A model generated the notes under the pieces. That model had not been told where the DNA came from, made no database searches, and worked only from the letters and a program-made list of their open reading frames with translations. The translations under genes were made by a program, and so were the position numbers. A stretch of DNA of 64,000 nucleotides from Pseudomonas sp. ATCC PTA-122608. Lineage in GTDB: Bacteria; Pseudomonadota; Gammaproteobacteria; Pseudomonadales; Pseudomonadaceae. This document shows positions 43,905 to 52,451 of this stretch, piece after piece (position 1 is the first letter of the stretch; every line of letters starts with the position of its first letter). The DNA is taken from positions 5,504 to 69,503 of the forward strand of contig NZ_LPNO01000055.1 in assembly GCF_001952855.1 (NCBI RefSeq), read 5' to 3'.

Positions 43905-44870
43905 CTACAAGGCCGCGTCGATTTTCTTGGCTGCGTCGTCGCTCACCCATGCGTGCCAGACTTCAGGATGTTCCTTGAGGAAAATTTTCGCCAGTTTTGG
44001 TGATTCAATTCGCTCTTTGGCCATGCGGCCCAGGTTCTGGTTCAGCAGGTCGATGGGCAGGTTGACCTTTTCCAGCACGGCCACCAACTCCGGGGCTTGC
44101 TCGTGGAAGGTCTTGGACAGACCGACCTTGATGCTCACACTTTTATCCACACCGGGCTTTTCTTCCAGCTTCACCAGGTCGACCTGACCCATCAACGGGG
44201 TTGGCGACCAGTAATAGAACAGGATCGGCTCGCCACGCTTGTAGCTCGACAACACCGCCGCATCCAGCGCCGGGCCGGTGCCTGGGCGGAAGTTGGTGTA
44301 GGTGCTTTCCAGGCCATAGCTTTTCAGCATCTCGCTGTTGTCCAGCTCACAGGTCCAGCCGGCCGGGCAGTTGTAGAAACGGCCCTTGGACGGCTCTTCC
44401 TGGTCCTTGAACACCGAGGCGTATTTGGCCAGGTCGGCGATGCTTTTCAGGTCCGGTGCCTTGGGTTCCAGCTTGCGCTTGGCGTCGCCTTCGATCACGT
44501 AGCGCGGCACGTACCAACCTTCGACAGCGCCCACCACCGGAGCACCGACGCCGACGACCTTGCCGGCCTTCTCGGCCTTGTTCCAGACTTCGCTGCGGCC
44601 TACCCACTCCTCGGCGAACACCTGGATGTCATTGCTGCTCAGGGCGTTTTCCATGGTGATGGAGTTACCCGGCAGGCTGTCGGTTTTGCAGTCATAGCCT
44701 TTTTCCAGCACGGTTTGCAGGATGTCGGTCAGCAACATGCCGCTTTCCCAGTTCAAACCGGCAAATTTCACCGGCTTGCCGGACTCACACCAACCGGCCG
44801 CCTGGGCGCCAGCAGAAGCCAGCAAGCCTGCCGAAAACAAAGTGGCCAACAGGGTCTTATTCATTTTCAT
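43905..44870 (-). CDS. hutX: Histidine ABC transporter periplasmic binding protein HutX
   Basis: 321 aa OpuAC-type binding protein. The signal peptide MKMNKTLLATLFSAGLLASAGAQA precedes mature AGWCESGKPVKFAGLNWESG. The double ATG (MKM) at 44870 and 44864 leaves the exact start open; 44870 is closest to the upstream GGAGCG. Annotation tools usually call this family glycine betaine/proline binding, but position within hut argues for histidine or a related imidazole compound. Confidence 0.93.
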   Translation of the reverse strand: MKMNKTLLATLFSAGLLASAGAQAAGWCESGKPVKFAGLNWESGMLLTDILQTVLEKGYDCKTDSLPGNSITMENALSSNDIQVFAEEWVGRSEVWNKAEKAGKVVGVGAPVVGAVEGWYVPRYVIEGDAKRKLEPKAPDLKSIADLAKYASVFKDQEEPSKGRFYNCPAGWTCELDNSEMLKSYGLESTYTNFRPGTGPALDAAVLSSYKRGEPILFYYWSPTPLMGQVDLVKLEEKPGVDKSVSIKVGLSKTFHEQAPELVAVLEKVNLPIDLLNQNLGRMAKERIESPKLAKIFLKEHPEVWHAWVSDDAAKKIDAAL

Positions 44871-44939
44871 TGTTGTGACGCTCCCAATCTTGAAATGGAT
44901 TACGGCAGTCAGTAGGCATCCTGCCCTGTCCACGTCCCA

Positions 44940-46397
44940 TCAGGCCTGTGCAGCCAGCCCGTTTGTCGTTGGTGCAGCGCCCTGCTCTACCGGCAGGATC
45001 AGGTGTTCAGGCGTCGGGCTGTGCCATTTTCTGGCAGCCCAGTAGTACAGCGCAGCCGGCACCACCAGGCCGATGATCCAGGAGATATCGGTGTCGCCGA
45101 GGCTGGCGACCATTGGCCCGGTGTAGAAATGTGTGGAGATGAACGGCATCTGAATCAGCACGCCAAACACGTAGATGCTGATGCCCATCAGGTTCCAGCG
45201 ACCGTAGCGACCGTTGGGATTGGACAGCGCCGGGATGTCGTAGCGTTCTTTGGTGATGCAGTAGAAATCCACCAGGTTGATCGCACTCCACGGCGTGAAA
45301 AAAGCCAGTAGGAACAGGATGAACGCGGAGAAATCCTTGAGGAACGAATCCTTGCCCAACAACGCCAGCGCAGCGGCAAGCGACACCATGACGAAGATGT
45401 ACAGCAGGCGCGTGCCACTGCCGATATGTCGGCTGCCACGGAAGCCGCTGATGATCGTCGCGATGGACATGAAGCTGCCGTAGGCATTGAGGGTGGTCAC
45501 GGTGACCTTGCCGAAGGCGATGCTGAAATACAGCAGCGCCGCGACGATCCCGGTGCCGCCCAGGCCGACGATAAACGACACTTCGTGGTGAGCGAATTGC
45601 GAACCGGCCAGGGCCGCCGCGAACACCCCAAACACCATCGAAGCCTGCGCGCCGATCACCGAACCCAGGCCCACGGCCCAGAAGGTTTTCGAGGCTTGCG
45701 TGCTGCGCGGCAAATAGCGCGAGTAGTCCGCCACGTAAGGGCCGAACGCAATCTGCCAGGACGCCGACAGGGAAATCGCCAGCAGGAAACTGCTCAGGGA
45801 GAAATGCTTGTTGCCCAGCAACGCGCCGATGTCGTTACCGGCCAGCAGCTTGTAGAACAGGTACACGAAGGCAACCACACCCAGCACGCTGGCGATGCGA
45901 CCGATACCGTGGATCACCCGGTAGCCGAAGATCGTGAACACCATAATCAGCCCCGCGAACAACACGATGCCGACCCAGTCTTCGACATGGAGCAACTGCG
46001 CCACCGCCTGCCCCGCCAGCAATGAGCCGCTGGCGGAAAACCCGATGTACATGAGGCACACCAGCACCAGCGGGATGACCGCGCCATATACGCCAAACTG
46101 CACGCGGCTGGAGATCATTTGTGGCAAGCCCAATTGCGGGCCCTGGGCTGCGTGCAGCGCCATGACGCCGCCACCCAGCAGTTGACCGATCAACAGACCG
46201 ATCAACGACCAGAACACATCACCGCCCAGCACCACGGCCAGGGCCCCGGTGACAATCGCGGTGATTTGCAGGTTGGCACCCAACCACAGGGTGAACTGAC
46301 TCAATAGACGGCCGTGTCTTTCCGCTTCCGGGATGTAGTCGATCGAACGCCTTTCGATCAACGGGGTGGTGCTTGCACGAGCGTCTGTTACGGCCAT
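44940..46397 (-). CDS. NCS1-family permease, probable urocanate transporter
   Basis: 485 aa transporter of the purine-cytosine permease (NCS1, CodB-like) family with 12 predicted helices. It opens with IEYIPEAERHG-like sequence (RSIDYIPEAERHGRLLSQFTLWLGANLQITAIVTGAL), the family's first helices. It is placed between hutU and hutX. In P. fluorescens SBW25 the hut-linked CodB-type permease (hutTu) takes up urocanate. Assignment here rests on family and position. Confidence 0.87.
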   Translation of the reverse strand: MAVTDARASTTPLIERRSIDYIPEAERHGRLLSQFTLWLGANLQITAIVTGALAVVLGGDVFWSLIGLLIGQLLGGGVMALHAAQGPQLGLPQMISSRVQFGVYGAVIPLVLVCLMYIGFSASGSLLAGQAVAQLLHVEDWVGIVLFAGLIMVFTIFGYRVIHGIGRIASVLGVVAFVYLFYKLLAGNDIGALLGNKHFSLSSFLLAISLSASWQIAFGPYVADYSRYLPRSTQASKTFWAVGLGSVIGAQASMVFGVFAAALAGSQFAHHEVSFIVGLGGTGIVAALLYFSIAFGKVTVTTLNAYGSFMSIATIISGFRGSRHIGSGTRLLYIFVMVSLAAALALLGKDSFLKDFSAFILFLLAFFTPWSAINLVDFYCITKERYDIPALSNPNGRYGRWNLMGISIYVFGVLIQMPFISTHFYTGPMVASLGDTDISWIIGLVVPAALYYWAARKWHSPTPEHLILPVEQGAAPTTNGLAAQA

Positions 46398-46444
46398 TTA
46401 TGTTCAACCTCTGATGGATTGTTTTTGGGTGAAACGCAGATCAA

Positions 46445-46536
46445 ATGTGGGAGCGGGCTTGCTCGCGAAAGCGATGGGTCAGCTAACGACTTCGGTGACT
46501 GATACACCGCATTCGCGAGCAAGCCCGCTCCCACAT
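46445..46536. repeat. REPIN, head-to-head, inside the hut cluster
   Basis: Arms atgtgggagcgggcttgctc and reverse complement. The spacer holds gatgggtcagc and gactgatacaccgc. It lies between hutU and the NCS1 permease gene. Confidence 0.93.
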
Positions 46537-46539
46537 TAG

Positions 46540-48210
46540 TTATTTGATCATCGGGAGGTTGAGGCCCTGCTCTTTGGCGCAGTCGATGGCGATCTGGTAA
46601 CCCGCATCGGCATGCCGCATCACGCCGGTGGCCGGGTCGTTGTGCAGGACGCGAGCGATTCGCTCGGCCGCTTCGTCCGTACCGTCGCAGACGATCACCA
46701 TCCCGGAGTGCTGGGAGAAGCCCATGCCGACGCCGCCGCCGTGGTGCAGCGAAACCCAGGTCGCGCCGCTGGCGGTGTTGAGCAAGGCGTTGAGCAGTGG
46801 CCAGTCGGACACGGCGTCGGAGCCGTCCTGCATCGATTCGGTTTCACGGTTGGGGCTGGCCACCGAGCCGGAGTCGAGGTGGTCGCGGCCGATCACGACA
46901 GGCGCCGACAGCTCGCCGCTGCGCACCATTTCGTTGAACGCCAGGCCGAGCTTGGCGCGCTGGCCCAGGCCAACCCAGCAGATACGTGCCGGCAGGCCCT
47001 GGAAGCTGATGCGCTCGCGGGCCATGTCCAGCCAGTTGTGCAGGTGGGCGTCATCCGGGATCAGCTCTTTGACTTTGGCGTCGGTCTTGTAGATGTCTTG
47101 TGGGTCGCCGGACAGTGCCGCCCAGCGGAACGGGCCGATGCCGCGGCAGAACAGCGGACGGATGTAGGCCGGTACGAAACCCGGGAAGTCGAAGGCGTTT
47201 TCCACGCCCACTTCTTGCGCCATCTGGCGGATGTTGTTGCCGTAGTCGAAGGTCGGAACGCCCATTTTCTGGAAGTCCAGCATCGCCTGAACGTGCACCG
47301 CCATGGATTGCTTGGCGGCCTTGATCACCTCGGCCGGTTCGGTCTTGGCGCGGGCGCGGTATTCGTCCCAGGTCCAGCCAGCCGGCAGGTAGCCGTTGAG
47401 CGGGTCGTGGGCGCTGGTCTGGTCGGTGACCATGTCTGGGCGCACACCGCGCTTGACCAGTTCCGGCAGGATTTCCGCCGCGTTGCCCAGCAGCGCGATG
47501 GAGATCGCCTGGCCGGCCTTGGTGTATTTGTCGATGCGCGCCAGGGCGTCGTCGAGGTCAGTGGCTTGCTCGTCGACGTAGCGGCTGCTCAAGCGGAAAT
47601 CGATGCTGACCTGCTGGCATTCGATGTTCAGCGAGCACGCGCCGGCCAGGGTGGCCGCCAGAGGCTGTGCGCCGCCCATGCCGCCGAGGCCGGCGGTCAG
47701 TACCCAGCGGCCCTTGAGGTCGTCGTTGTAATGTTGGCGACCGGCTTCGACGAAGGTTTCGTAGGTGCCTTGGACGATGCCCTGGCTGCCGATGTAGATC
47801 CAGCTGCCGGCGGTCATCTGGCCGTACATGGCCAGGCCCTTGGCGTCGAGTTCGTTGAAGTGTTCCCAGCTCGCCCAGTGCGGCACCAGGTTGGAGTTGG
47901 CGATCAGTACGCGCGGGGCGTTGCTGTGGGTCTTGAACACGCCAACGGGTTTGCCGGATTGCACCAGCAGGGTTTCGTCGTCGTTGAGGTTGGTCAGGCT
48001 TTCGACGATCTGGTCATAGCATTCCCAGTTGCGCGCGGCACGGCCGATGCCGCCGTACACCACCAGTTCTTTCGGGTTCTCGGCAACCTGTGGGTCGAGG
48101 TTGTTCATCAGCATGCGTAGCGGCGCTTCAGTCAGCCAGCTTTTGGCGGTGAGCGTGTTGCCACGGGCAGCGCGGATTTCAACGTCACGGTACTTGGTAG
48201 GCTTGGTCAC
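46540..48210 (-). CDS. hutU: Urocanate hydratase
   Basis: 556 aa NAD-dependent urocanase converting urocanate to imidazolonepropionate. Family blocks: ELVVYGGIGRAARNWECYD, MTAGSWIYIGSQGIVQGTYETF, LTAGLGGMGGAQPLA (NAD site), TDQTSAHDPLNGYLPAGW and GGGVGMGFSQHSGMV. GTG at 48210 is chosen: GAGGA is 8 nt upstream and MTKPTKYRDVEIRAARG is the standard N-terminus; an in-frame ATG at 48312 lies upstream of the promoter. It is preceded by the HutC/sigma-54 control region. Confidence 0.97.
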   Translation of the reverse strand: MTKPTKYRDVEIRAARGNTLTAKSWLTEAPLRMLMNNLDPQVAENPKELVVYGGIGRAARNWECYDQIVESLTNLNDDETLLVQSGKPVGVFKTHSNAPRVLIANSNLVPHWASWEHFNELDAKGLAMYGQMTAGSWIYIGSQGIVQGTYETFVEAGRQHYNDDLKGRWVLTAGLGGMGGAQPLAATLAGACSLNIECQQVSIDFRLSSRYVDEQATDLDDALARIDKYTKAGQAISIALLGNAAEILPELVKRGVRPDMVTDQTSAHDPLNGYLPAGWTWDEYRARAKTEPAEVIKAAKQSMAVHVQAMLDFQKMGVPTFDYGNNIRQMAQEVGVENAFDFPGFVPAYIRPLFCRGIGPFRWAALSGDPQDIYKTDAKVKELIPDDAHLHNWLDMARERISFQGLPARICWVGLGQRAKLGLAFNEMVRSGELSAPVVIGRDHLDSGSVASPNRETESMQDGSDAVSDWPLLNALLNTASGATWVSLHHGGGVGMGFSQHSGMVIVCDGTDEAAERIARVLHNDPATGVMRHADAGYQIAIDCAKEQGLNLPMIK

Positions 48211-48289
48211 AAAAAATTCCTCAACGATCAATGCGCGAACATGATTGGTGCGAAGAGGATACTCATGGACTCTTACGCACACATCTTTA

Positions 48290-48303
48290 CTTGTACATAC
48301 AAG
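48290..48303 (-). promoter_or_regulatory. HutC operator upstream of hutU
   Basis: cttgtacatacaag is a 14-bp palindrome with arms CTTGTA/TACAAG around two bases. It is identical (on the minus strand) to the HutC operator CTTGTATGTACAAG known from P. putida. It covers the expected start of the adjacent sigma-54 promoter, so HutC binding would block initiation until urocanate accumulates. Confidence 0.88.
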
Positions 48304-48307
48304 CATA

Positions 48308-48324
48308 TGCAATCAAGCGGCCAA
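48308..48324 (-). promoter_or_regulatory. Sigma-54 (-24/-12) promoter of hutU
   Basis: On the minus strand TTGGCCGCTTGATTGCA: TTGGC and TTGCA boxes with GG and GC doublets separated by 10 nt. The predicted start (about 48297) falls within the HutC operator. Control of hut by CbrAB and NtrBC through sigma-54 is established in P. fluorescens. Confidence 0.8.
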
Positions 48325-48455
48325 CTTGGCGGAGGGCAGTTGCAGATTTTTCGCGAACGGGAGCGCAAGCCTTTAAGAACAAGGCTTGGCAGCTTGATGA
48401 ATTTTCTTGCAGAAGGTTTTTACAGCGAGAGAGGCTCGTTACTCAGGCAGGCTTT

Positions 48456-48472
48456 TGCGCCATGCTGGGGCA
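48456..48472 (-). promoter_or_regulatory. Candidate NtrC binding site upstream of hutU
   Basis: TGCGCC, 5 nt, GGGGCA, against the NtrC consensus TGCACC, 5 nt, GGTGCA: two mismatches with correct spacing. It is centred about 165 bp upstream of the predicted sigma-54 start, a usual enhancer distance. Confidence 0.45.
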
Positions 48473-48511
48473 TTCGGTAACAAGTTGGTGCGGGAAGTGG
48501 GAACAGTTTTT

Positions 48512-48596
48512 GTAGGAGCGAGCTTGCTCGCGAAAAAGGTACATTCAACGTAGCAATACGCTTGAAATACCTTCGCGAGCAAGCTCGCTCCTACAG
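48512..48596. repeat. REPIN, head-to-head, GTAGGAG type, between hutD and hutU
   Basis: Arms gtaggagcgagcttgctcgc and reverse complement, 45-bp spacer. It lies 4 bp beyond the hutD stop. Confidence 0.92.
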
Positions 48597-48600
48597 TGGT

Positions 48601-49158
48601 TTAGCGTGCAGTCAGCTCGATGACGCAGCAACGGCCAGTGATGCTGACGTCCAGCAAGCCAGTGTTACCGTCCAATTGCAGGCAGTCATGACGGTTCAGC
48701 CGCTCACCGAGCACCTTCACTTCATCCGCCACGCTGAACACCACCACGGTGTGCGCCGCACTGAAGAAACGCTGCGTACCGTCCATCCACTGCAACCGCG
48801 CCTGATAGCGCTGCGGCGAATAGATCAGGTTGAAGTCGCGGATCGGACCACCGATCAATCGGCAGGACACCTGGCTGTCACCCTTGAACGGGAACGGTTG
48901 CAGCGGTAACAACCCGCGCTGTTCTTCGCCGTCCACCGTCAGCACCATGCCCGAGCCTTGCAGCACGGTGATGATGCGCTGGTACCCGGCAAAGGTGGAG
49001 AACCCGCCCGACTCGGCGATATCGGCAATCGACAGGCGCCAGCCGAAACCGTCCAGGCCCTCGCCTGCGTCACGGGTGATTTCTTCAGTGCTGCCGCCGC
49101 CGTTTTTCCACGGCATGCGGACGTAATCGGCGGCGCGCCAGACTTTCGTCGAACTCAT
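48601..49158 (-). CDS. hutD: HutD family protein
   Basis: 185 aa cupin-like protein (MSSTKVWRAADYVRMPWKNGGGSTEEITRD...). The family blocks WRLSIADIAESGGFSTFAGYQRIITVLQGSGMVL and FKGDSQVSCRLIGGPIRDFNLIYS are present. No enzymatic activity is established; in P. fluorescens HutD has been proposed to set an upper limit on hut expression. Its start overlaps the hutC stop by 4 nt (ATGA). Confidence 0.93.
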   Translation of the reverse strand: MSSTKVWRAADYVRMPWKNGGGSTEEITRDAGEGLDGFGWRLSIADIAESGGFSTFAGYQRIITVLQGSGMVLTVDGEEQRGLLPLQPFPFKGDSQVSCRLIGGPIRDFNLIYSPQRYQARLQWMDGTQRFFSAAHTVVVFSVADEVKVLGERLNRHDCLQLDGNTGLLDVSITGRCCVIELTAR

Positions 49159-49904
49159 TTACTGAAACGTCCTTCCAGGCTATGACGGGAACCGGGGTGG
49201 ATCAAACGCGCGGCCGTGACCGGCTGGCGGCCAGACCAGGTACGACGGCGAATCAACAGGCACGGCTCGCTGGTTTCGATTTGCAGCAACTTGCATTCGT
49301 CGGCGTCGGCGAGGATCGCTTCGACCACGTGCTCGCCTTCGGTCAGCGGCGCCACCTGGTTGAGGTAGGCATAAGGCGTTTGCTGGGTGAAATCCTGCTG
49401 CAGGTATTCCGGCGCGACCAGAGCGTTGACGAAGCGGTCTTCGATTTGCACCGGGATGTCGTTTTCGTAGTGCACGATCAACGAGTGAAACACCCGCCCG
49501 CCTTCGCGCATTTCCAGGGCGACGGCGCGCTCGGAACCGGCGGCTTCTTCGCCGAGAGTGATGACTTTGCACGTATGACGATGACCGCGAGAGGCGATCT
49601 CATCGGCAATGTTGTGCACTTCAAACAGCGCCGACTGGCTCTTAGGCTCGGCGACAAATGTGCCCACACCTTGCATGCGCACCAGCAGGCCTTCAGCGGT
49701 CAACTCGCGCAGGGCACGGTTGATGGTCATGCGGCTGAAGCCCAGTTGGTTGACCAGTTCGCTTTCCGACGGCACGCGATAATGCGGCGGCCAGTTGCCG
49801 TTGAGGATCTGCTGGCTGATCATCTGTTTGACGCGGGCGTACAAGGGCGCCGGACTTTCGTCCATGTGGGCAGCCAGTGGAGACTTGGCGGGCGGAGTCG
49901 GCAC
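49155..49904 (-). CDS. hutC: Histidine utilisation repressor HutC (GntR family)
   Basis: 249 aa GntR/HutC-type repressor. The N-terminal winged helix is at about residues 18-88 (YARVKQMISQQILNGNWPPHYRVPSESELVNQLGFSRMTINRALREL). The C-terminal UTRA ligand domain (VFHSLIVHYENDIPVQIEDRFV, CLLIRRRTWSGRQPVTAARLIHPGS) is known to bind urocanate. GTG at 49904 with AAGGA 6 nt upstream gives the family length; upstream in-frame codons run into hutF on the other strand. It is divergent from hutF. Confidence 0.96.
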   Translation of the reverse strand: MPTPPAKSPLAAHMDESPAPLYARVKQMISQQILNGNWPPHYRVPSESELVNQLGFSRMTINRALRELTAEGLLVRMQGVGTFVAEPKSQSALFEVHNIADEIASRGHRHTCKVITLGEEAAGSERAVALEMREGGRVFHSLIVHYENDIPVQIEDRFVNALVAPEYLQQDFTQQTPYAYLNQVAPLTEGEHVVEAILADADECKLLQIETSEPCLLIRRRTWSGRQPVTAARLIHPGSRHSLEGRFSK

Positions 49905-49967
49905 AGGAAATCCTTGCAGGTGAAAAAGAAGCATAGCTTGCCGGAGTTTACCGAGCAGGCAAACGTC

Positions 49968-49983
49968 TGTATATGTATATACA
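49968..49983. promoter_or_regulatory. HutC-like operator between hutC and hutF
   Basis: tgtatatgtatataca: perfect 7-bp arms TGTATAT/ATATACA around GT. It has the TGTA...TACA ends of the hutU operator with extra TA steps. It lies 30 bp from the hutF ATG and 64 bp from the hutC GTG, fitting autoregulation and co-regulation of hutF. Confidence 0.7.
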
Positions 49984-50012
49984 AATAAACACACGACCGG
50001 GGTGCCTGAATC

Positions 50013-51377
50013 ATGTCCGCTTTCTTTGCCGAACGCGCGCTGCTGCCTAATGGATGGGCCAATGATGTACGTCTTGAAGTCAGCGCCGACGGCCTGCTGA
50101 CCAAGGTTGAGCCCAACGCCAGTGCAGACGGTGCCGAACGGCTCAGGGGCCCGGTGCTGGCAGGCATGCCGAACCTGCATTCTCACGCGTTCCAGCGGGC
50201 GATGGCCGGGCTTGCGGAAGTGGCCGGCAACCCGAATGACAGCTTCTGGACCTGGCGCGACTTGATGTACCGGATGGTTGGCAAGATCAGCCCCGACCAA
50301 CTGCAGATCATCGCTCGCCAGCTGTACATCGAGATGCTCAAGGCCGGCTATACCTCGGTGGCCGAATTTCACTACGTGCACCACGACGTCAGCGGCCAGG
50401 CTTATGCAGACCCCGCCGAGCTGTCGCGCCAAATCAGCCAGGCCGCCGCCAGCAGCGGTATCGGCCTGACCTTGTTGCCGGTGCTCTACAGCCATTCCGG
50501 TTTTGGCGGCCAGGCACCCAATGAAGGCCAGCGGCGCTTTATCAACAGCACCGAGCATTACCTGAACCTGCAATCACGCCTGCAACCGATTCTGGCTGCG
50601 CAACCGGCGCAACAACTCGGCCTGTGCTTCCACTCGCTGCGTGCGGTAACCCCCCAACAAATCAGCGAAGTGCTGGCCGCCAGCGACAAGGCGTGCCCAG
50701 TGCATATCCACATCGCCGAGCAGCAGAAGGAAGTCGACGACTGCCTGGCCTGGAGCGGCAAGCGTCCGCTGCAATGGCTGTATGACCATGTTGAAGTGGA
50801 TCAGCGCTGGTGCCTGGTGCACGCCACCCACGCCAACCCGGAAGAAGTGACGTTAATGGCCAAGAGCCGGGCGATTGCCGGGCTGTGCCTGACCACCGAA
50901 GCCAACCTGGGCGACGGGATTTTCCCGGCGGTGGACTTCCTGGCCCAGGGCGGGCGCATGGGGATTGGCTCCGACAGCCATGTGTCACTGAGCGTGGTGG
51001 AAGAATTGCGCTGGCTGGAATACGGCCAGCGGCTGCGGGACCAGCGGCGCAACCGGCTGTATCGCAGTGATCAGCCGATGGTCGGGCGGACGCTGTTCGA
51101 TGCCGCGTTGGATGGCGGTGCCGAAGCGCTGGGGCAGCCGATCGGGCGCCTGGAAGTCGGCAAGCGTGCGGACTGGCTGGTGCTGGATGGCAACGATCCG
51201 TACCTGGCGACGGCGAACGAAGACGGGATTCTCAATCGCTGGCTGTTTGCCGGTGGTGATCGCCAGGTGCGCGACGTTCTGGTGAACGGGAAGTGGGTGA
51301 TTCGCGACGGGCATCACGCCGCCGAAGAAGACAGCAGCCGGGCGTTTACCCAGGTCTTGCGGGATTTGCTGGGCTAA
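50013..51377 (+). CDS. hutF: Formimidoylglutamate deiminase
   Basis: 454 aa amidohydrolase converting N-formimidoylglutamate to N-formylglutamate and ammonia, the step that directs the pathway to HutG. Metal ligands His56 and His58 are in MPNLHSHAFQRAMAG; others are in HIHIAEQQKEVDDC, VHATHANPEE and GIGSDSHVSLS. It is transcribed divergently from hutC with a short shared control region. Confidence 0.96.
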   Translation: MSAFFAERALLPNGWANDVRLEVSADGLLTKVEPNASADGAERLRGPVLAGMPNLHSHAFQRAMAGLAEVAGNPNDSFWTWRDLMYRMVGKISPDQLQIIARQLYIEMLKAGYTSVAEFHYVHHDVSGQAYADPAELSRQISQAAASSGIGLTLLPVLYSHSGFGGQAPNEGQRRFINSTEHYLNLQSRLQPILAAQPAQQLGLCFHSLRAVTPQQISEVLAASDKACPVHIHIAEQQKEVDDCLAWSGKRPLQWLYDHVEVDQRWCLVHATHANPEEVTLMAKSRAIAGLCLTTEANLGDGIFPAVDFLAQGGRMGIGSDSHVSLSVVEELRWLEYGQRLRDQRRNRLYRSDQPMVGRTLFDAALDGGAEALGQPIGRLEVGKRADWLVLDGNDPYLATANEDGILNRWLFAGGDRQVRDVLVNGKWVIRDGHHAAEEDSSRAFTQVLRDLLG

Positions 51378-51394
51378 CAGACGACACATAACAA

Positions 51395-51485
51395 ATGTGG
51401 GAGCGGGCTTGCTCGCGAAAGCGGTGGATCAGTCAACACATCGGTGACTGTCACACCGCCTTCGCGAGCAAGCCCGCTCCTACAT
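51395..51485. repeat. REPIN, head-to-head, hybrid end
   Basis: Left arm atgtgggagcgggcttgctc. The right arm ends gctcctacat instead of gctcccacat, a one-base hybrid towards the GTAGGAG type. It lies between hutF and the convergent lipocalin gene. Confidence 0.92.
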
Positions 51486-51505
51486 TGGATTGGCGCTGTT
51501 TTGTA

Positions 51506-52075
51506 TTACTGCGAAGTCTTCGCCATTTGCTTGTCCGACGTACGCCAGATCAAACGCGTGGTGTCATACCCCTGTTGCCGCGCCCTGCTCAGCAGGTCTT
51601 CGCGGGTGTCGGCGCTGACTGTCGGCGTGCGGGACAACAACCACATGTAGCGCCGGCTCGGGCTGCCGACAATGGCGGTCTTGTAGTCATCGCTGACGTA
51701 CAGCACCCAGTAATCGCCCTTGGCCACGCCCGGCAACAGCGAGGTAAACCAGTTATTGAATTCGACCCACAGCTTGTCGGTCTTGCCGGCGACCTGCGGC
51801 GTGGCCGTGCCCTTGGCTTCTTGCCATTCCCACTCAGGCGTCAGGCAGCGGTTGAACACCGACATATTGCCATCGGGCAGCAGCGTGTAGCGGGCTTCGG
51901 ACTGTGCGCAATTACGCTGGAAGTACATCGGCAAACGGGCCAACTCATACCAGGTGCCCTGGTAACGCTTGAGGTTGACGCTGCCGACAGTCTTGGGTTG
52001 CAGATCATCGCCAGAATGGCTGGCGCAGCCCGCCAAAAACAGGCTGGCGCAGAGGTATAGAACGAAACGCATCAT
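51506..52075 (-). CDS. blc: Outer-membrane lipocalin lipoprotein (Blc-like)
   Basis: 189 aa bacterial lipocalin. The lipoprotein signal MMRFVLYLCASLFLAGC ends in a lipobox with Cys17. Lipocalin motif 1 is YQGTWYELARLPMYFQ and the later TDKLWVEFNNWF, DYWVLYVS and RYMWLLSRTP blocks are family features. It is expected to bind lysophospholipids or fatty acids at the inner leaflet of the outer membrane. The double ATG (52075, 52072) leaves a one-residue ambiguity. Confidence 0.92.
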   Translation of the reverse strand: MMRFVLYLCASLFLAGCASHSGDDLQPKTVGSVNLKRYQGTWYELARLPMYFQRNCAQSEARYTLLPDGNMSVFNRCLTPEWEWQEAKGTATPQVAGKTDKLWVEFNNWFTSLLPGVAKGDYWVLYVSDDYKTAIVGSPSRRYMWLLSRTPTVSADTREDLLSRARQQGYDTTRLIWRTSDKQMAKTSQ

Positions 52076-52107
52076 GTTGTTTTTCTCCCGCAGGCTTTCG
52101 CCCCGGT

Positions 52108-52362
52108 TTACTTCAGGCCTTGCCCGGAAAAAATCAGTACTTTGTCACCGGCATATTGCACGCTGATAAAGCTGTTTTTATCGCCCCAGGTGCAACTGGA
52201 CATACCCAGTGCGCCAGAACAATCAGTCGGCTTACCCAGCAACGACTCCACTTCGGCCTTGGGCATGCCGGCCGACAGTTTTGCGTAATTTTCTTGAGTG
52301 ACCTTGCTGCAAGCGGCCAGAAGCACGCAAAACGACAACAGGGCGAGACGGCGTAACGACAT
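52108..52362 (-). CDS. Small lipoprotein, SmpA/DUF3862-like
   Basis: 84 aa. The signal MSLRRLALLSFCVLLAAC has a lipobox with Cys18, then KVTQENYAKLSAGMPKAEVESLLG resembles the small BamE/SmpA-like repeat, and the end DKNSFISVQYAGDKVLIFSGQGLK resembles DUF3862. Two further Cys (in TDCSGALGMSSCTWG) could form a disulphide. ATG at 52362 is 7 nt after AGGAG; an in-frame codon at 52503 would start upstream of a terminator. Function unknown. Confidence 0.85.
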   Translation of the reverse strand: MSLRRLALLSFCVLLAACSKVTQENYAKLSAGMPKAEVESLLGKPTDCSGALGMSSCTWGDKNSFISVQYAGDKVLIFSGQGLK

Positions 52363-52451
52363 GGAATAACTCCTGGAGAGACGAAGCAGCTTGGGGGTCT
52401 GCCAGAAGCTTAGAAGGGAAAAGGGGTGTCTGGTTCCCGACGAGCGAAAAC

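Larger units (their letters stand above)
48211..48600. other. 390-bp hutU-hutD intergenic control region
   Basis: No gene is supported here. From hutU outward it holds the hutU leader, the HutC operator, the sigma-54 promoter, about 130 bp of sequence rich in short T/A runs where activators could act, an NtrC-like palindrome (48456-48472) and a REPIN (48512-48596). Confidence 0.8.

Noticed and set aside
42161..44870. Assignment of hutVWX as a glycine betaine/proline transporter
   Set aside because: The family match is real, but the genes are embedded in the hut operon, and hut-linked ABC systems of this family transport histidine in other bacteria.
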